64,000 nt of DNA. Origin: Neopusillimonas maritima (GTDB lineage Bacteria > Pseudomonadota > Gammaproteobacteria > Burkholderiales > Burkholderiaceae_B). The first letter of the stretch is position 1. Each line of letters begins with the position of its first letter. Under the pieces are notes generated by a model that did not search any database, was not told the origin of the DNA, and saw only the letters and a program-made list of their open reading frames with translations. The position numbers and the translations under genes are program-made. Positions 53,774 to 62,290 of this stretch are shown here, one piece after another. The stretch lies in the NCBI RefSeq assembly GCF_003576595.1, contig NZ_NQOU01000001.1, positions 498,337-562,336 of the forward strand, written 5' to 3'.

Positions 53774-54389
53774 GAACTCGCTTCTGGCGACAGCCAACAT
53801 CATATCGGCGACCTTAACGCTGATAGCATCCCTATTGCTGACTGGTTGCTTTGGCAATGACGAGGAAGACTGGAACGGTAAAAACATCAGTGGCTTGATG
53901 CCTGAGCTGGAATTCGACCTGATCAATAGCCAGGGCAAGTCTGTATCTGGCGATGATTACAGTGGCCGCGTGAGAATGCTGTTTTTCGGGTTCACCTCGT
54001 GCCCCGATGTTTGCCCGACCGCCCTGCAAAAACTCAATCAGGTAACCAGTGGCCTGGACCCCGAGCTTCAGGATGAAGTACTCACTTTGTTCGTGAGTGT
54101 CGATCCGAAACGTGACACGCCCGAGCGCCTCGCAAAATACGTGGATTTCTTCGGTGACAATATTGTAGGGCTCACTGGAAAAGAACCCCAGCTTCGTGAA
54201 CTGGCAAAACGATATAGGACAACCTTCGGTTATGACGAACCTGACGCTGATGGAAATTATGCGGTGTCACACAGCAGCGCGATTTATGTATTTGATCGCG
54301 AAGGTAACCCTCGCCTTTTAATGCGGCCCGATTTGAGCGGGGAAGAAATTCGGCATGACCTCGCTGCTCTTATTCAGGAGGATGCCTGA
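53754..54389 (+). CDS. SCO1/SenC family copper chaperone, lipoprotein
   Basis: 211 residues: lipobox LLLTGC (C32), then the SCO thioredoxin fold with copper ligands CPDVC (C83, C87) and H173 in AVSHSSAIYVF, and DPKRDTPE. Delivers copper to the CuA site of cytochrome oxidase in known homologues. The only in-frame start is TTG 53754, inside the ctaG frame. The natural-looking ATG at 53771, overlapping the ctaG TGA, reads in another frame for 15 codons, so a small indel at the 5' end is possible. Confidence 0.78.
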   Translation: MRKQRHENSLLATANIISATLTLIASLLLTGCFGNDEEDWNGKNISGLMPELEFDLINSQGKSVSGDDYSGRVRMLFFGFTSCPDVCPTALQKLNQVTSGLDPELQDEVLTLFVSVDPKRDTPERLAKYVDFFGDNIVGLTGKEPQLRELAKRYRTTFGYDEPDADGNYAVSHSSAIYVFDREGNPRLLMRPDLSGEEIRHDLAALIQEDA

Positions 54390-54814
54390 GTTAACGAAGC
54401 TTGCCATTGGAAAGTAATGCTTAGCTGCTGCGGAATACGGCAGCAGCCCGTGACTCAAGATTTGATTGTCGGATGCTTATGTTCATCTTTTGCCGGGCTT
54501 CACATATCCAGTTTTTTTGGCCTTTGGAAAGCTGGGGGCAGGTCAATCGGGGTAAACATCGGCTTAGCCCATTATCGCTAACTCTATACCGGAATTAGTT
54601 GGCACCTGAAAGTTGCTCCATCAACCATGATGAATCAAAGGCCAATGACGAGCTTGGAACCTTCGGGGGGGAGAAGGAAGGCCTGACTCGAATGTTCGCT
54701 TTTGTTTATGAGCTGATTTCGAGGTATTTGACGACCAGCGATGATCGTTTAAGATGAAGTTGCGGTACAGGGAGAGGTCCCGATGGCCGCGACCGGCGAT
54801 GAGGGGGCGTGCCA
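54390..54814. other. Non-coding stretch between cargo and recombinase operon
   Basis: Contains no supportable gene. It holds a GCTGCTGC/GCAGCAGC hairpin (54424-54447, no T-tract) after the SCO gene, a 15-bp sequence (54688-54702) that is the inverted match of 47963-47977, and copy 2 of the cargo-flanking repeat. Both operons converge here. Confidence 0.6.
54720..54743 (+). repeat. 24-bp cargo-flanking direct repeat, copy 2
   Basis: Matches 47809-47832 in 23 of 24 positions and in the same orientation; ATCG follows both copies after 0 or 2 extra bases. It marks the boundary between the cargo and the recombinase/helicase operon. Confidence 0.7.
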
Positions 54815-56989
54815 TTAATGGCTTACCCCCGAATCCCTCTCTTGCAGCAGCTCCCTCAAGAAACTCGCCCGCCTGGTGGCATTGCTTACCGATTTTACGA
54901 TGGACGCAAAATCACTAGCCTGCCCGACAATATGTATCTCTGCCTCGGCACGGGTAATCGCCGTGTAAAGCCACGCACGGTCTGAGATACGCCCCGTCTG
55001 GACTGCCACGATGATTCTCGGGAACTGGCTCCCTTGAGCCTTGTGGAGCGTGATTCCGTAGCCAAGCTCCATGCAATCGAAGACTTCATCCGTAATTGAA
55101 ATGGCTTCGCCGGTATCCAGCGTCACGACACCAAATGTTTCCTGGCCGTCCTTGGTGTCGCGCTCTGTTGAGGATAATACGCCAAGAGACCCATTCTGAA
55201 TGCCGATGTTGTACTTGTTCCTGGTGAAGAGGATCGGGTCGCCCACTCTGATATCGAGGAAGAATTCATCGCCATGCAGTCTAAACTGCAAGCACTCCCC
55301 ATCGGGATTGATCAGCTTTTGGCACTCACGGTTCACCTCGCCAACTAGAGCCTTGGTGGCTCCGATGATCTGAGTGTTATAGGGTGACTCCGCATACAAG
55401 GATTTGCACTTATCGACCATCTTCTGCGGAGGCGTCTCGTGGAACGTGATTGCGCCAACCGATAACGCAGGAGGCACCTCACCCCGATTGATGGTGGCCG
55501 AGTATTCCGGGATGCCCGTTGAGTCTTCCTGGCGTTTGACGATGTTCAACTCAACCGTAGCGATTGCACCGGACTCAACGATGTCTGAGAGGACTTTGCC
55601 GCAGCCGATGGCTGGTAGCTGGTTCGGATCGCCGGTCAGGATGATGCGTACCGAAGGATCGAGGTGCGTAACAATCCGATACATGGTCGGCAGGTCGGTC
55701 ATACTGGCTTCGTCGATGACCAGGAGATGCTGCGCCTGATCCAGTGACGGCGAGATCGGCTCTTCCCGCAACAGGCGAGCAATTGTCATGGTGAAGAATC
55801 CGATGCTCTCGTGCAGTCGCATAGCAGCTCGCCCCGACAGAGCGACGGCATGAACCTGATAGCCTAGTGCGGCATAGGCTTTGAGCACGGCACGAAGGAC
55901 CGTGGTTTTACCCGTACCGGCACCACCCGTAATGCAGGACACCGCATTGGTAAGGCTCAACTCGACCGCTTGGACCTGCTGCTCGGTCAGGTCGTAGGGC
56001 AACTCCTGAACGGCCTCGGTGAGCGCCTTGAAGACGGATTCATCTTCATTCTTGATGGCGGCCAGGGCCTTGAGCCGCTTCGCAACGACCGACTCCATCA
56101 TGATTTGGGCGGTAGGGTGGTAGGTGCCGGTCTCTGGCCTGAGAATGAACTGGCCGTTGCGATAACCGCTGGCGAACGCCTCTGCGACCAGAGCTTTATC
56201 GCCCAGAAGCTTGGTCACCTCGGGCCTGAGCGCCGGATGGGAGGCGTAGGTGTGCCCCTTTTCTACCTCTTTTCGTATCGCGCTTTCTAACGCAGCTGCG
56301 AGCCGCACCGGTGCCGATTTATCCATGCCCATTTTTTCAGCAATCGCATCGATATCGGGAAAAGGCATTCCGAATCCGAGCAATGCGTAGGGATTGGTCT
56401 TGAGTACCTCAACGGTTCGATTATCGTGGTACTTTAGAATGCGTTGCTGGATGCTCAGCGGCACTCCCAGAGAAGCCAGCCAATTCGCATGCGCAAGGTT
56501 TTTGTACTTGGCGTAGCCGTTGTATAGCGCGGTTACTGAAACCTCGCTAAGAACCTCCCTGAGACGGCCTCTGTGCTCGGAGGTATTGGATTGGAGCATG
56601 GGGTGCAGGTCACTGCCAAAAACGTTCCAGAGGGCGCGTGCTTTGGCCTCACCGATACCGGTGAACTCCTTTTCATTGGCAATGAAACGGATCAGCGCCT
56701 CGCCCGTTTCCGGCAGCGTGCACTCCATCTCAGCTGGGGCGTCATACAAATGTTGCTGAAGCTTATAATCGCCTGCCTGAACGGTCTCCAGCGTCCTTAC
56801 GCCACGCACTCGCCATTGCTGACCAACGGACGGCTTGATAGGCAGGGACTGGTTTTCGCATCGGATGCTGACGATGTATTTGCCCGAGTTGATCTTGTAA
56901 CTGTCAGTCTTGAGGGGAACGCCCGTGAAGATCGTGTATTTATAGCCGTTATGCTGGCAGCTGGTGACACGGAAATACTCTTCATGCAT
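54815..56989 (-). CDS. RecD2-like DNA helicase of the island operon
   Basis: 724-residue SF1B helicase. An N-terminal OB-like and helix-hairpin-helix region (FTGIGEAKARALWNVF, near 109) precedes the motor with Walker A GGAGTGKTT (355-363), motif II VIDEASM, and the C-terminal GITLHKAQGSQ plus AITRAEAEIHIVGQ. Last gene of the recombinase operon; its ATG overlaps the upstream small gene by 8 bases. Likely works with the recombinases on the excised or transferred form, or in defence; unproven. Confidence 0.78.
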   Translation of the reverse strand: MHEEYFRVTSCQHNGYKYTIFTGVPLKTDSYKINSGKYIVSIRCENQSLPIKPSVGQQWRVRGVRTLETVQAGDYKLQQHLYDAPAEMECTLPETGEALIRFIANEKEFTGIGEAKARALWNVFGSDLHPMLQSNTSEHRGRLREVLSEVSVTALYNGYAKYKNLAHANWLASLGVPLSIQQRILKYHDNRTVEVLKTNPYALLGFGMPFPDIDAIAEKMGMDKSAPVRLAAALESAIRKEVEKGHTYASHPALRPEVTKLLGDKALVAEAFASGYRNGQFILRPETGTYHPTAQIMMESVVAKRLKALAAIKNEDESVFKALTEAVQELPYDLTEQQVQAVELSLTNAVSCITGGAGTGKTTVLRAVLKAYAALGYQVHAVALSGRAAMRLHESIGFFTMTIARLLREEPISPSLDQAQHLLVIDEASMTDLPTMYRIVTHLDPSVRIILTGDPNQLPAIGCGKVLSDIVESGAIATVELNIVKRQEDSTGIPEYSATINRGEVPPALSVGAITFHETPPQKMVDKCKSLYAESPYNTQIIGATKALVGEVNRECQKLINPDGECLQFRLHGDEFFLDIRVGDPILFTRNKYNIGIQNGSLGVLSSTERDTKDGQETFGVVTLDTGEAISITDEVFDCMELGYGITLHKAQGSQFPRIIVAVQTGRISDRAWLYTAITRAEAEIHIVGQASDFASIVKSVSNATRRASFLRELLQERDSGVSH

Positions 56990-57422
56990 CGGGCGCTACT
57001 CCGAACTCTGTGAGGACTTCGGACAGTTCACCGTAACGTTTTAGCTTGGCTTCGAGGGTTGCCACCCGGGCCTTTAGTTCAATGTTTTCCTGCTCCAGCA
57101 CTGAGAGCCTTCTCGATTCCATGGCTCTTTTGTTAACGCTGGGATCATAGCGTTTGGGTTCTGATCGCTGGGCCTGGGCGGTTTCGGTCAGTTCTGGCAG
57201 AACACCCCGATCACGCAGGTTCTGCTCCAGATTCTCCAGCGCCGTTTTGATGGCCGGATTCTGGCGCAACGCGCTCTTTCCGATGCCTATGGCTTTAGCC
57301 ACTTCGCCACGGTTTAACTGGCCCCGAAAGACGATCTGCTTAAAGTCGTCATCCGTTTGGGTGGCCACCCAGCTCTGAAAGGCACTCAGGTTCTGACGTG
57401 CTCTTTCCTGACCATTACTCAT
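56982..57422 (-). CDS. Small HTH/coiled-coil protein (VPA1267-like)
   Basis: 146 residues. A predicted helix-turn-helix (QLNRGEVAKAIGIGKSALRQ, about 37-56) is followed by a basic linker and a C-terminal coiled coil (LSVLEQENIELKARVATLEA). I recall the VPA1267 protein of Vibrio parahaemolyticus as occupying the same place behind its recombinase trio. Probably a DNA-binding accessory or regulator. Overlaps gmtX by 8 bases. Confidence 0.55.
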   Translation of the reverse strand: MSNGQERARQNLSAFQSWVATQTDDDFKQIVFRGQLNRGEVAKAIGIGKSALRQNPAIKTALENLEQNLRDRGVLPELTETAQAQRSEPKRYDPSVNKRAMESRRLSVLEQENIELKARVATLEAKLKRYGELSEVLTEFGVAPDA

Positions 57423-58083
57423 CCATTTCCCCCAGGATCTTCTTGAGCCCGGTCAGGAAGCCACGAGGCAGGATTTCCGTACCCAGCTCATCTTTCACTT
57501 GGCCCAATGCGTTCGCTCTAAATCCGAGTTTCTCCAACCATTCCTCAGTGCAGACGGTTTGCAACGCCTTGATCTCGTTTTCCGAACAGATTCCCTTTAA
57601 CGAGGGCAGCAGCTCCACACTGGCTTCTGACTGGGGTTCCCCATAGGTCGTGGGACGCTTATCAATCACGATCTCGGTTGTGCTCTTGAGCATGTTCGCT
57701 TCGCTTCTGTAGCGATCCCGCTCCCGAATGATTTGCCCAAAGAGGGCACGCACCGCCGCGTCCTCAATGCGCTCCAGCAGTTGGTGGTCCTGGCTCATTC
57801 TCTTGGGTGGCCCGACCGGTGGTTTCTTCGTGGTGGTCTTTGCCTTGGCGGCCCAGGCTTCGACTAGATCCCGATAATGCTTGTTTGCAGTGGCACGAAT
57901 CGACTGATAGCCCACACCGCCATCCTCCTCGGATACGCGCCCGATAGTGGTGATGGAAAAGTCCCGAGCACCGGAGTCGAAGTAGACGCTCAACGTTTCG
58001 TGAAGCTTATCCAGAGAAGCCTTCGTCTTCGCGGTCTTGCCGTCTTTAAGGGTGTCCAGAACCGCATCGACATCAATGTTCAT
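57415..58083 (-). CDS. gmtX: Third trio protein, GmtX-like
   Basis: 222 residues, no enzyme motif recognised. The N-terminal half looks like a winged helix (DFSITTIGRVSEEDGGVGYQ followed by SIRATANKHYRDLVEAWA), resembling TnpC/DUF6262-type accessory proteins of recombinase trios; a Lys/Pro-rich linker and a helical segment (LLERIEDAAVRALFGQIIRE) follow. Position directly behind two tyrosine recombinases (4-base overlap with gmtZ) supports the name. Function unknown. Confidence 0.55.
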   Translation of the reverse strand: MNIDVDAVLDTLKDGKTAKTKASLDKLHETLSVYFDSGARDFSITTIGRVSEEDGGVGYQSIRATANKHYRDLVEAWAAKAKTTTKKPPVGPPKRMSQDHQLLERIEDAAVRALFGQIIRERDRYRSEANMLKSTTEIVIDKRPTTYGEPQSEASVELLPSLKGICSENEIKALQTVCTEEWLEKLGFRANALGQVKDELGTEILPRGFLTGLKKILGEMDE

Positions 58084-60701
58084 TCGGACACCTCCAAGGC
58101 CGGAATGCGCTTCAGAGCGCCCGACGACAGCGTGATCGGGGTTATTTGTTTGACGGCTTCAAATCCGGATTTCAGTAGCCCATCGTTCTCCAGGTACTCT
58201 TGCGCTTCGATGTAATTAGTCGCGATTCGGTAGCCTTCCATCCTGTCGTCTGGGTCCGCGATCTTAGCCATCTTTCGAATGAGCGCGTTACCCACAATCA
58301 ACTGCGTGTTTTCGTCCATTTCCAGGAAGACGGGCTTGTACCCGGAGCGGGCCATCATGCGACTCAAGGCGTTGGTGCGCTTGGCAATCGCAGGCGTCTT
58401 GCGCAGGTCATCGTGCAGGTCGGGATAGAATTCAGCGTCCTCACAGAGCAAAGACAGGTGCAGCAATTCCGAGTCGGTTTCGATGAATTTCATGCTGACG
58501 TTGAGGTCTTCCGCAGACCCTACGGCGACCAGCTTTTGACGGTCATCGTCCTCCGTTCGCTCATTTTCGATCTGGACCACTTTGTTGATCAAATTGAAGA
58601 TCGCGATGTAGTCCTTGGCGTATTCATCTGCCTCCACGCGCTGCTTTTCGTACCGGCGCTCCAGCGCCTGAAGTTCGCTGTGCTTGAGGAACGGCTTGCC
58701 GGCTTCCTCGGCGAGGTACAAATCATCCTTCAGGGCCTCTAATTGGCCCTCAATCTCGACGGCCAGTTCAGCCGCCTGGTGCGCCTTGTAGCTGACCTGA
58801 TTGAACTTAGAGTTGAGTGCAGGAAGGTAAGTCGCGTCGGTGATGTGCCAGCGACAGCGGGGGCAGTTTTCAGGGCCATGGGGTACCGGGCCATAAATCC
58901 TTGAGTACACATGTTCTGAATCTTTCATAAGGGGGCCGCCGTTCCAGCAACCGCCCACGGTGGATAGCTCATCCGAGCGCACGGTGTTACCGCCGACCAG
59001 GCACACGCCCGTGGCCCGTTCCTCCCAGCCAATGGGATTCCGGTTGGCAAGTACGGACTCAACAGAATTGTACTGGTCGTTGTGAAAGGCTGCGCGGAGG
59101 GGGATCTGCCTCATCTCGGCGTCTGCAAGGAAGTTTCGGAGCGAGCCTTCACCCCTTTCAGACAGCGCTGCGTCTGCCTCTTTCATTTTCTCGGCCATCA
59201 CTGAGGGCGTGATCTTGTTGTAATAGATCGTCATTAACAGCCGGGTATGACCGGCCAGAAGCTTGGAGATCACCGGCAACGGCAGATCGGTGTCCATGGT
59301 GTAGCAGGTGATCAGCGATACGCGGAGGCTGTGCAGCGGGTAGTCCGTTGCCGACTTGACTGATTCTTGACCCTCGTAGTCCTCGCCGTAGTCTTTCACA
59401 AACCGAAGGCGGTCGCCGTTCTTCATCGTCAGGCCTGACTTGAACAGATCTCCTTCCAGTTTCAACAACAGGCGGTACCAAGGATTAAAAACAGAATTTT
59501 TGGAGATCGGGAGCACGGAATTTCGGTCTCGAAACAGAAACGCGAACTCGCCCATTTCGGCTAATTGCTTCCTGGATTTGGCTGCGCCAACGTGTTTTCT
59601 TTGAAGCTCTGTACCACCGATCAACCGGTCGATGGGGTTATATTTTTCCTGCCAGTTGCGGAGTTTTTCCAGCCAATACAGCAGTTCTTCGTGCTGCCAC
59701 GGGATAGTATACCCTCGCTGAATCTCCTCTTTGTTTTGGTCGGCGGTTTTGTTGGTGGACACGTACAGCCCGGTGGTATAGCTCTCCGTCATCGAGTCAT
59801 AAATGCGCCGGAAGACGCCTTTCTGATAGGGGCGTTTCGGGGTCCCGTACCTCAATGGATGCTTGATGTTCTCGACCCAATGACCGCGCTCGTAACGCCA
59901 GGTATCGCCTTCGCCGGAGTCCAGAAACCGCACTTGGTAAGAACGAAGCGGCAGATGGAGCTTGGTAAATAGAAACATCGCCATCGCTGGCGACCAAATT
60001 TCATGAATCTCAACGCTCTTATTGTTCCTGTTAATAATCCGTGTACGGGCAACGCAATCCGGATCGTCGGAATCAATGACCTCCGAAGGCACTTCCATCC
60101 ACGCCTGATTGCCAGACTGAAGGTAGTCGATAGCCCACTGCCAGTCCCGGAAATCAAAGCCGATCCATGGCGTTTTATTCCCAGGGTCATCGGTTGGATA
60201 GGGGCAGAGGATGTGCCTGGCTTGCTGGATATAGCGATAGGGTAACGGGCTGTGGACGGTTTCGGTGTTTGATGTATTGTTCTTGATTTTATCGAGCGGA
60301 TTCAGGAACAGGGGCCGCTCGACGCCGTTATCATCCTCGACACTCAAATGGTGCTGGAGGATGTAGTCACATAAATCGACCATGAACGCAACGTATTGAT
60401 GATTATTGGCAGTCGTTCCACTGCTAACCAGAAAGGCCTCAAGCTCTTCACTGGACACCTTGTGGCCGCTCGGATGGCCCTTGAACATTGTGACCACGTC
60501 AGCGGCATACGGGGCTTTTGCGTTCAGGTAAAGAAACAATTTTCTTATACCCTCCAAACGCTTACTAACGCCTTTGTCTTGCGTTTTTAGCCATTCAACG
60601 GCGTACTGCTGCCATTGCAGCCAGTCGTGCCCGAGTTCCTCAGTCACCCACCCCAGCGTCAGATCCGTGGTGTAGCCTTTCCTTCCTGATTTTTTGGTCA
60701 T
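58080..60701 (-). CDS. gmtZ: Large tyrosine recombinase, GmtZ-like
   Basis: 873 residues. Catalytic features of the tyrosine recombinase family are visible: H457-S-L-R460, H485 in LAGHTR and Y493/Y494 in TIYYNK; R253 (LPLRSYQVR) may be the first arginine. A four-cysteine putative zinc site lies downstream (C567, C585, C613, C616), followed by a long helical tail. Much larger than a phage integrase, like the second recombinase of trio elements. One base separates it from gmtY; gmtX overlaps its end. Confidence 0.7.
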   Translation of the reverse strand: MTKKSGRKGYTTDLTLGWVTEELGHDWLQWQQYAVEWLKTQDKGVSKRLEGIRKLFLYLNAKAPYAADVVTMFKGHPSGHKVSSEELEAFLVSSGTTANNHQYVAFMVDLCDYILQHHLSVEDDNGVERPLFLNPLDKIKNNTSNTETVHSPLPYRYIQQARHILCPYPTDDPGNKTPWIGFDFRDWQWAIDYLQSGNQAWMEVPSEVIDSDDPDCVARTRIINRNNKSVEIHEIWSPAMAMFLFTKLHLPLRSYQVRFLDSGEGDTWRYERGHWVENIKHPLRYGTPKRPYQKGVFRRIYDSMTESYTTGLYVSTNKTADQNKEEIQRGYTIPWQHEELLYWLEKLRNWQEKYNPIDRLIGGTELQRKHVGAAKSRKQLAEMGEFAFLFRDRNSVLPISKNSVFNPWYRLLLKLEGDLFKSGLTMKNGDRLRFVKDYGEDYEGQESVKSATDYPLHSLRVSLITCYTMDTDLPLPVISKLLAGHTRLLMTIYYNKITPSVMAEKMKEADAALSERGEGSLRNFLADAEMRQIPLRAAFHNDQYNSVESVLANRNPIGWEERATGVCLVGGNTVRSDELSTVGGCWNGGPLMKDSEHVYSRIYGPVPHGPENCPRCRWHITDATYLPALNSKFNQVSYKAHQAAELAVEIEGQLEALKDDLYLAEEAGKPFLKHSELQALERRYEKQRVEADEYAKDYIAIFNLINKVVQIENERTEDDDRQKLVAVGSAEDLNVSMKFIETDSELLHLSLLCEDAEFYPDLHDDLRKTPAIAKRTNALSRMMARSGYKPVFLEMDENTQLIVGNALIRKMAKIADPDDRMEGYRIATNYIEAQEYLENDGLLKSGFEAVKQITPITLSSGALKRIPALEVSE

Positions 60702-60702
60702 G

Positions 60703-62169
60703 TTATCGTTTCCCTAACCGCGGATTCTTGCCGGTGAAGTGGCCGTTTGGATCGATGTCTTCAAAACCGTGTTCTGCCAGGGTCTTCCAGTCGAAAGACG
60801 CGGGTGTCTTCTCCTTATCCGATCCCAACTGAAGTCGCTGTGATGCCTGAGATAGAGCCTCTGAAACTTTTGCACTGGACGGTTGGGTGTAAACCTCCTG
60901 GGATTCCAGCCTTCTATGATGCAGGCATTTTTTCCGGATGAGCGGATCAATGCCCGCATCGGTCAATCGGCGACCGTAGTTGTGTCGATGACCGTGTGGG
61001 TCCAGGCCTTCGGCCTTGTTGGGTTCCAGGCCGATTCGACGCAGTCCCGCTGCATAGCTGTAATTGAGGGCGTTGTAAGTGTAGGGATTCCCCAAATGCG
61101 GAGCCTTGAAATTGATAAAGGCATAGGGGTGATGACAGTCCACGCCCGCCCGATAGACCAGATACTGTCGCCATAGGGCCATGAAGACCCGTGCAAAGTC
61201 TTGTGGAAAAAAATACGCCTCTAGGTAACCGTCTTTATGGTCAAACTGCTTTGCCTTCCAGCCAAGATGCTGAGTGCCTTGCATCTCCAGGCGCGGTATG
61301 CGCCCGTATTTTTCCTTAAGGTACGCCTTGCGTGTCGTTATTCCTTTTCTGGATTTCCAGTTGTTTGGCGCTATTCCTTCTAATTCGTTGTGAATCCTGA
61401 CGATGGCCCGGTTCGGATCATCGGGGTCCTCGAAGACATCCGTGACCCACAACAAAAGGGCCTCGCTACGCCGGAATCCAGCACCATGCATCAGGAGGGC
61501 TATGAGCTTATCTCTTAGCGCAACGCGAGGGTCTTTCGTTTTACCCAGGCCCTTCAGGTAGAAGTCTTCAAACTTTCCCGCAGGGAAGGCAATGGCATCG
61601 TCGTTGGTTTTTGCCAACGGTGTTCTGCCTTTAATGCTGCGGGCTCTCTTGACGGTATTGTTGATCGACTTGTCTTTGATGTGCCCGAGGAAGTCATTCT
61701 GATTTCGCCTGAACCACGCTGCGAACAGAATGCGCTCCTCATGGCGAGTGGCTTTACGCAGGGTATTTAGGGGCTTGCCCAGGCCTTTTTCAGAAACCCA
61801 GTCCGTGAATTCCGTCAGATTGTATATGTGCTTACCAACTGACCCGACTGAGGCAGGTATCCAATACAGTCCGGAAGTATCTAGTCCATCTTCGCCAACT
61901 GTGCCGCTGTATAGCCTCCTGACAAAGACCGAAAACAGCTCCTCGGGATCGTCGAACATGCCTGTGTTGGCATCCATGAACTCAATGAGGAGCATGATAG
62001 ACTGAAGTCGCTTATTGATGGTTGAAAGCGAGACACCATTCAAATGGAGGTTAAGGACATAATCGGTGACGGATTCCAACACGCCTTCGTCTGACAGAAT
62101 GACCGGAATCTCCGTGGTCACTCCGCTACTGTCCTCAACGATTTTTGCCTTCACTTTAGTGGCGAACAT
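60703..62169 (-). CDS. gmtY: Tyrosine recombinase, GmtY-like
   Basis: 488 residues. N-terminal SAM-like core-binding region (about 30-130) and a catalytic domain with R233/R234 (GFRRSEALLLW), H392-x2-R395 (PHGHRHNYG), H417/H418 and nucleophile Y427 (EVYTQPS). First gene of the operon, reading away from the right island end. ATG 62169 has AAGGA six bases upstream. The naming as gamma-mobile-trio recombinase rests on gene order and family recall; the recombinase class itself is clear. Confidence 0.75.
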   Translation of the reverse strand: MFATKVKAKIVEDSSGVTTEIPVILSDEGVLESVTDYVLNLHLNGVSLSTINKRLQSIMLLIEFMDANTGMFDDPEELFSVFVRRLYSGTVGEDGLDTSGLYWIPASVGSVGKHIYNLTEFTDWVSEKGLGKPLNTLRKATRHEERILFAAWFRRNQNDFLGHIKDKSINNTVKRARSIKGRTPLAKTNDDAIAFPAGKFEDFYLKGLGKTKDPRVALRDKLIALLMHGAGFRRSEALLLWVTDVFEDPDDPNRAIVRIHNELEGIAPNNWKSRKGITTRKAYLKEKYGRIPRLEMQGTQHLGWKAKQFDHKDGYLEAYFFPQDFARVFMALWRQYLVYRAGVDCHHPYAFINFKAPHLGNPYTYNALNYSYAAGLRRIGLEPNKAEGLDPHGHRHNYGRRLTDAGIDPLIRKKCLHHRRLESQEVYTQPSSAKVSEALSQASQRLQLGSDKEKTPASFDWKTLAEHGFEDIDPNGHFTGKNPRLGKR

Positions 62170-62211
62170 CCCTATTCCTTACACTGATTACATGTTTTTT
62201 CCTACATACTA

Positions 62212-62217
62212 ATTATA
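62212..62217 (-). promoter_or_regulatory. Putative -10 of the recombinase operon
   Basis: TATAAT read leftward, 42 bases before the gmtY ATG. No good -35 is seen at 16-18 bases; the expected position falls in the adjacent terminator stem, so the promoter may be weak or need an activator. Confidence 0.4.
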
Positions 62218-62229
62218 TTCTTAGGCAAA

Positions 62230-62256
62230 AAACAACCCCCTGATCGGGGGTTGTTT
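62230..62256 (-). terminator. Intrinsic terminator inside the right island end
   Basis: An 11-bp perfect stem AAACAACCCCC/GGGGGTTGTTT with loop TGATC, followed leftward by TTTTT. It would stop porin transcripts before they reach gmtY. It lies inside the island, 35 bases from the junction. Confidence 0.85.
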
Positions 62257-62290
62257 ATCAAAATTACACCCTTTTATGTCCTATACGGAA

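Noticed and set aside
48650-54390. Cargo as an antiphage defence module, expected for this type of island
   Set aside because: All cargo genes are transporters, lipoprotein processing, thiol redox or copper chaperone proteins; no nuclease, toxin or sensor domain is visible apart from the RecD-like helicase in the recombinase operon.
54621-54815. 64-codon leftward frame after the helicase gene
   Set aside because: Short, no ribosome binding site, and it runs over the 24-bp repeat; no similarity recognised.
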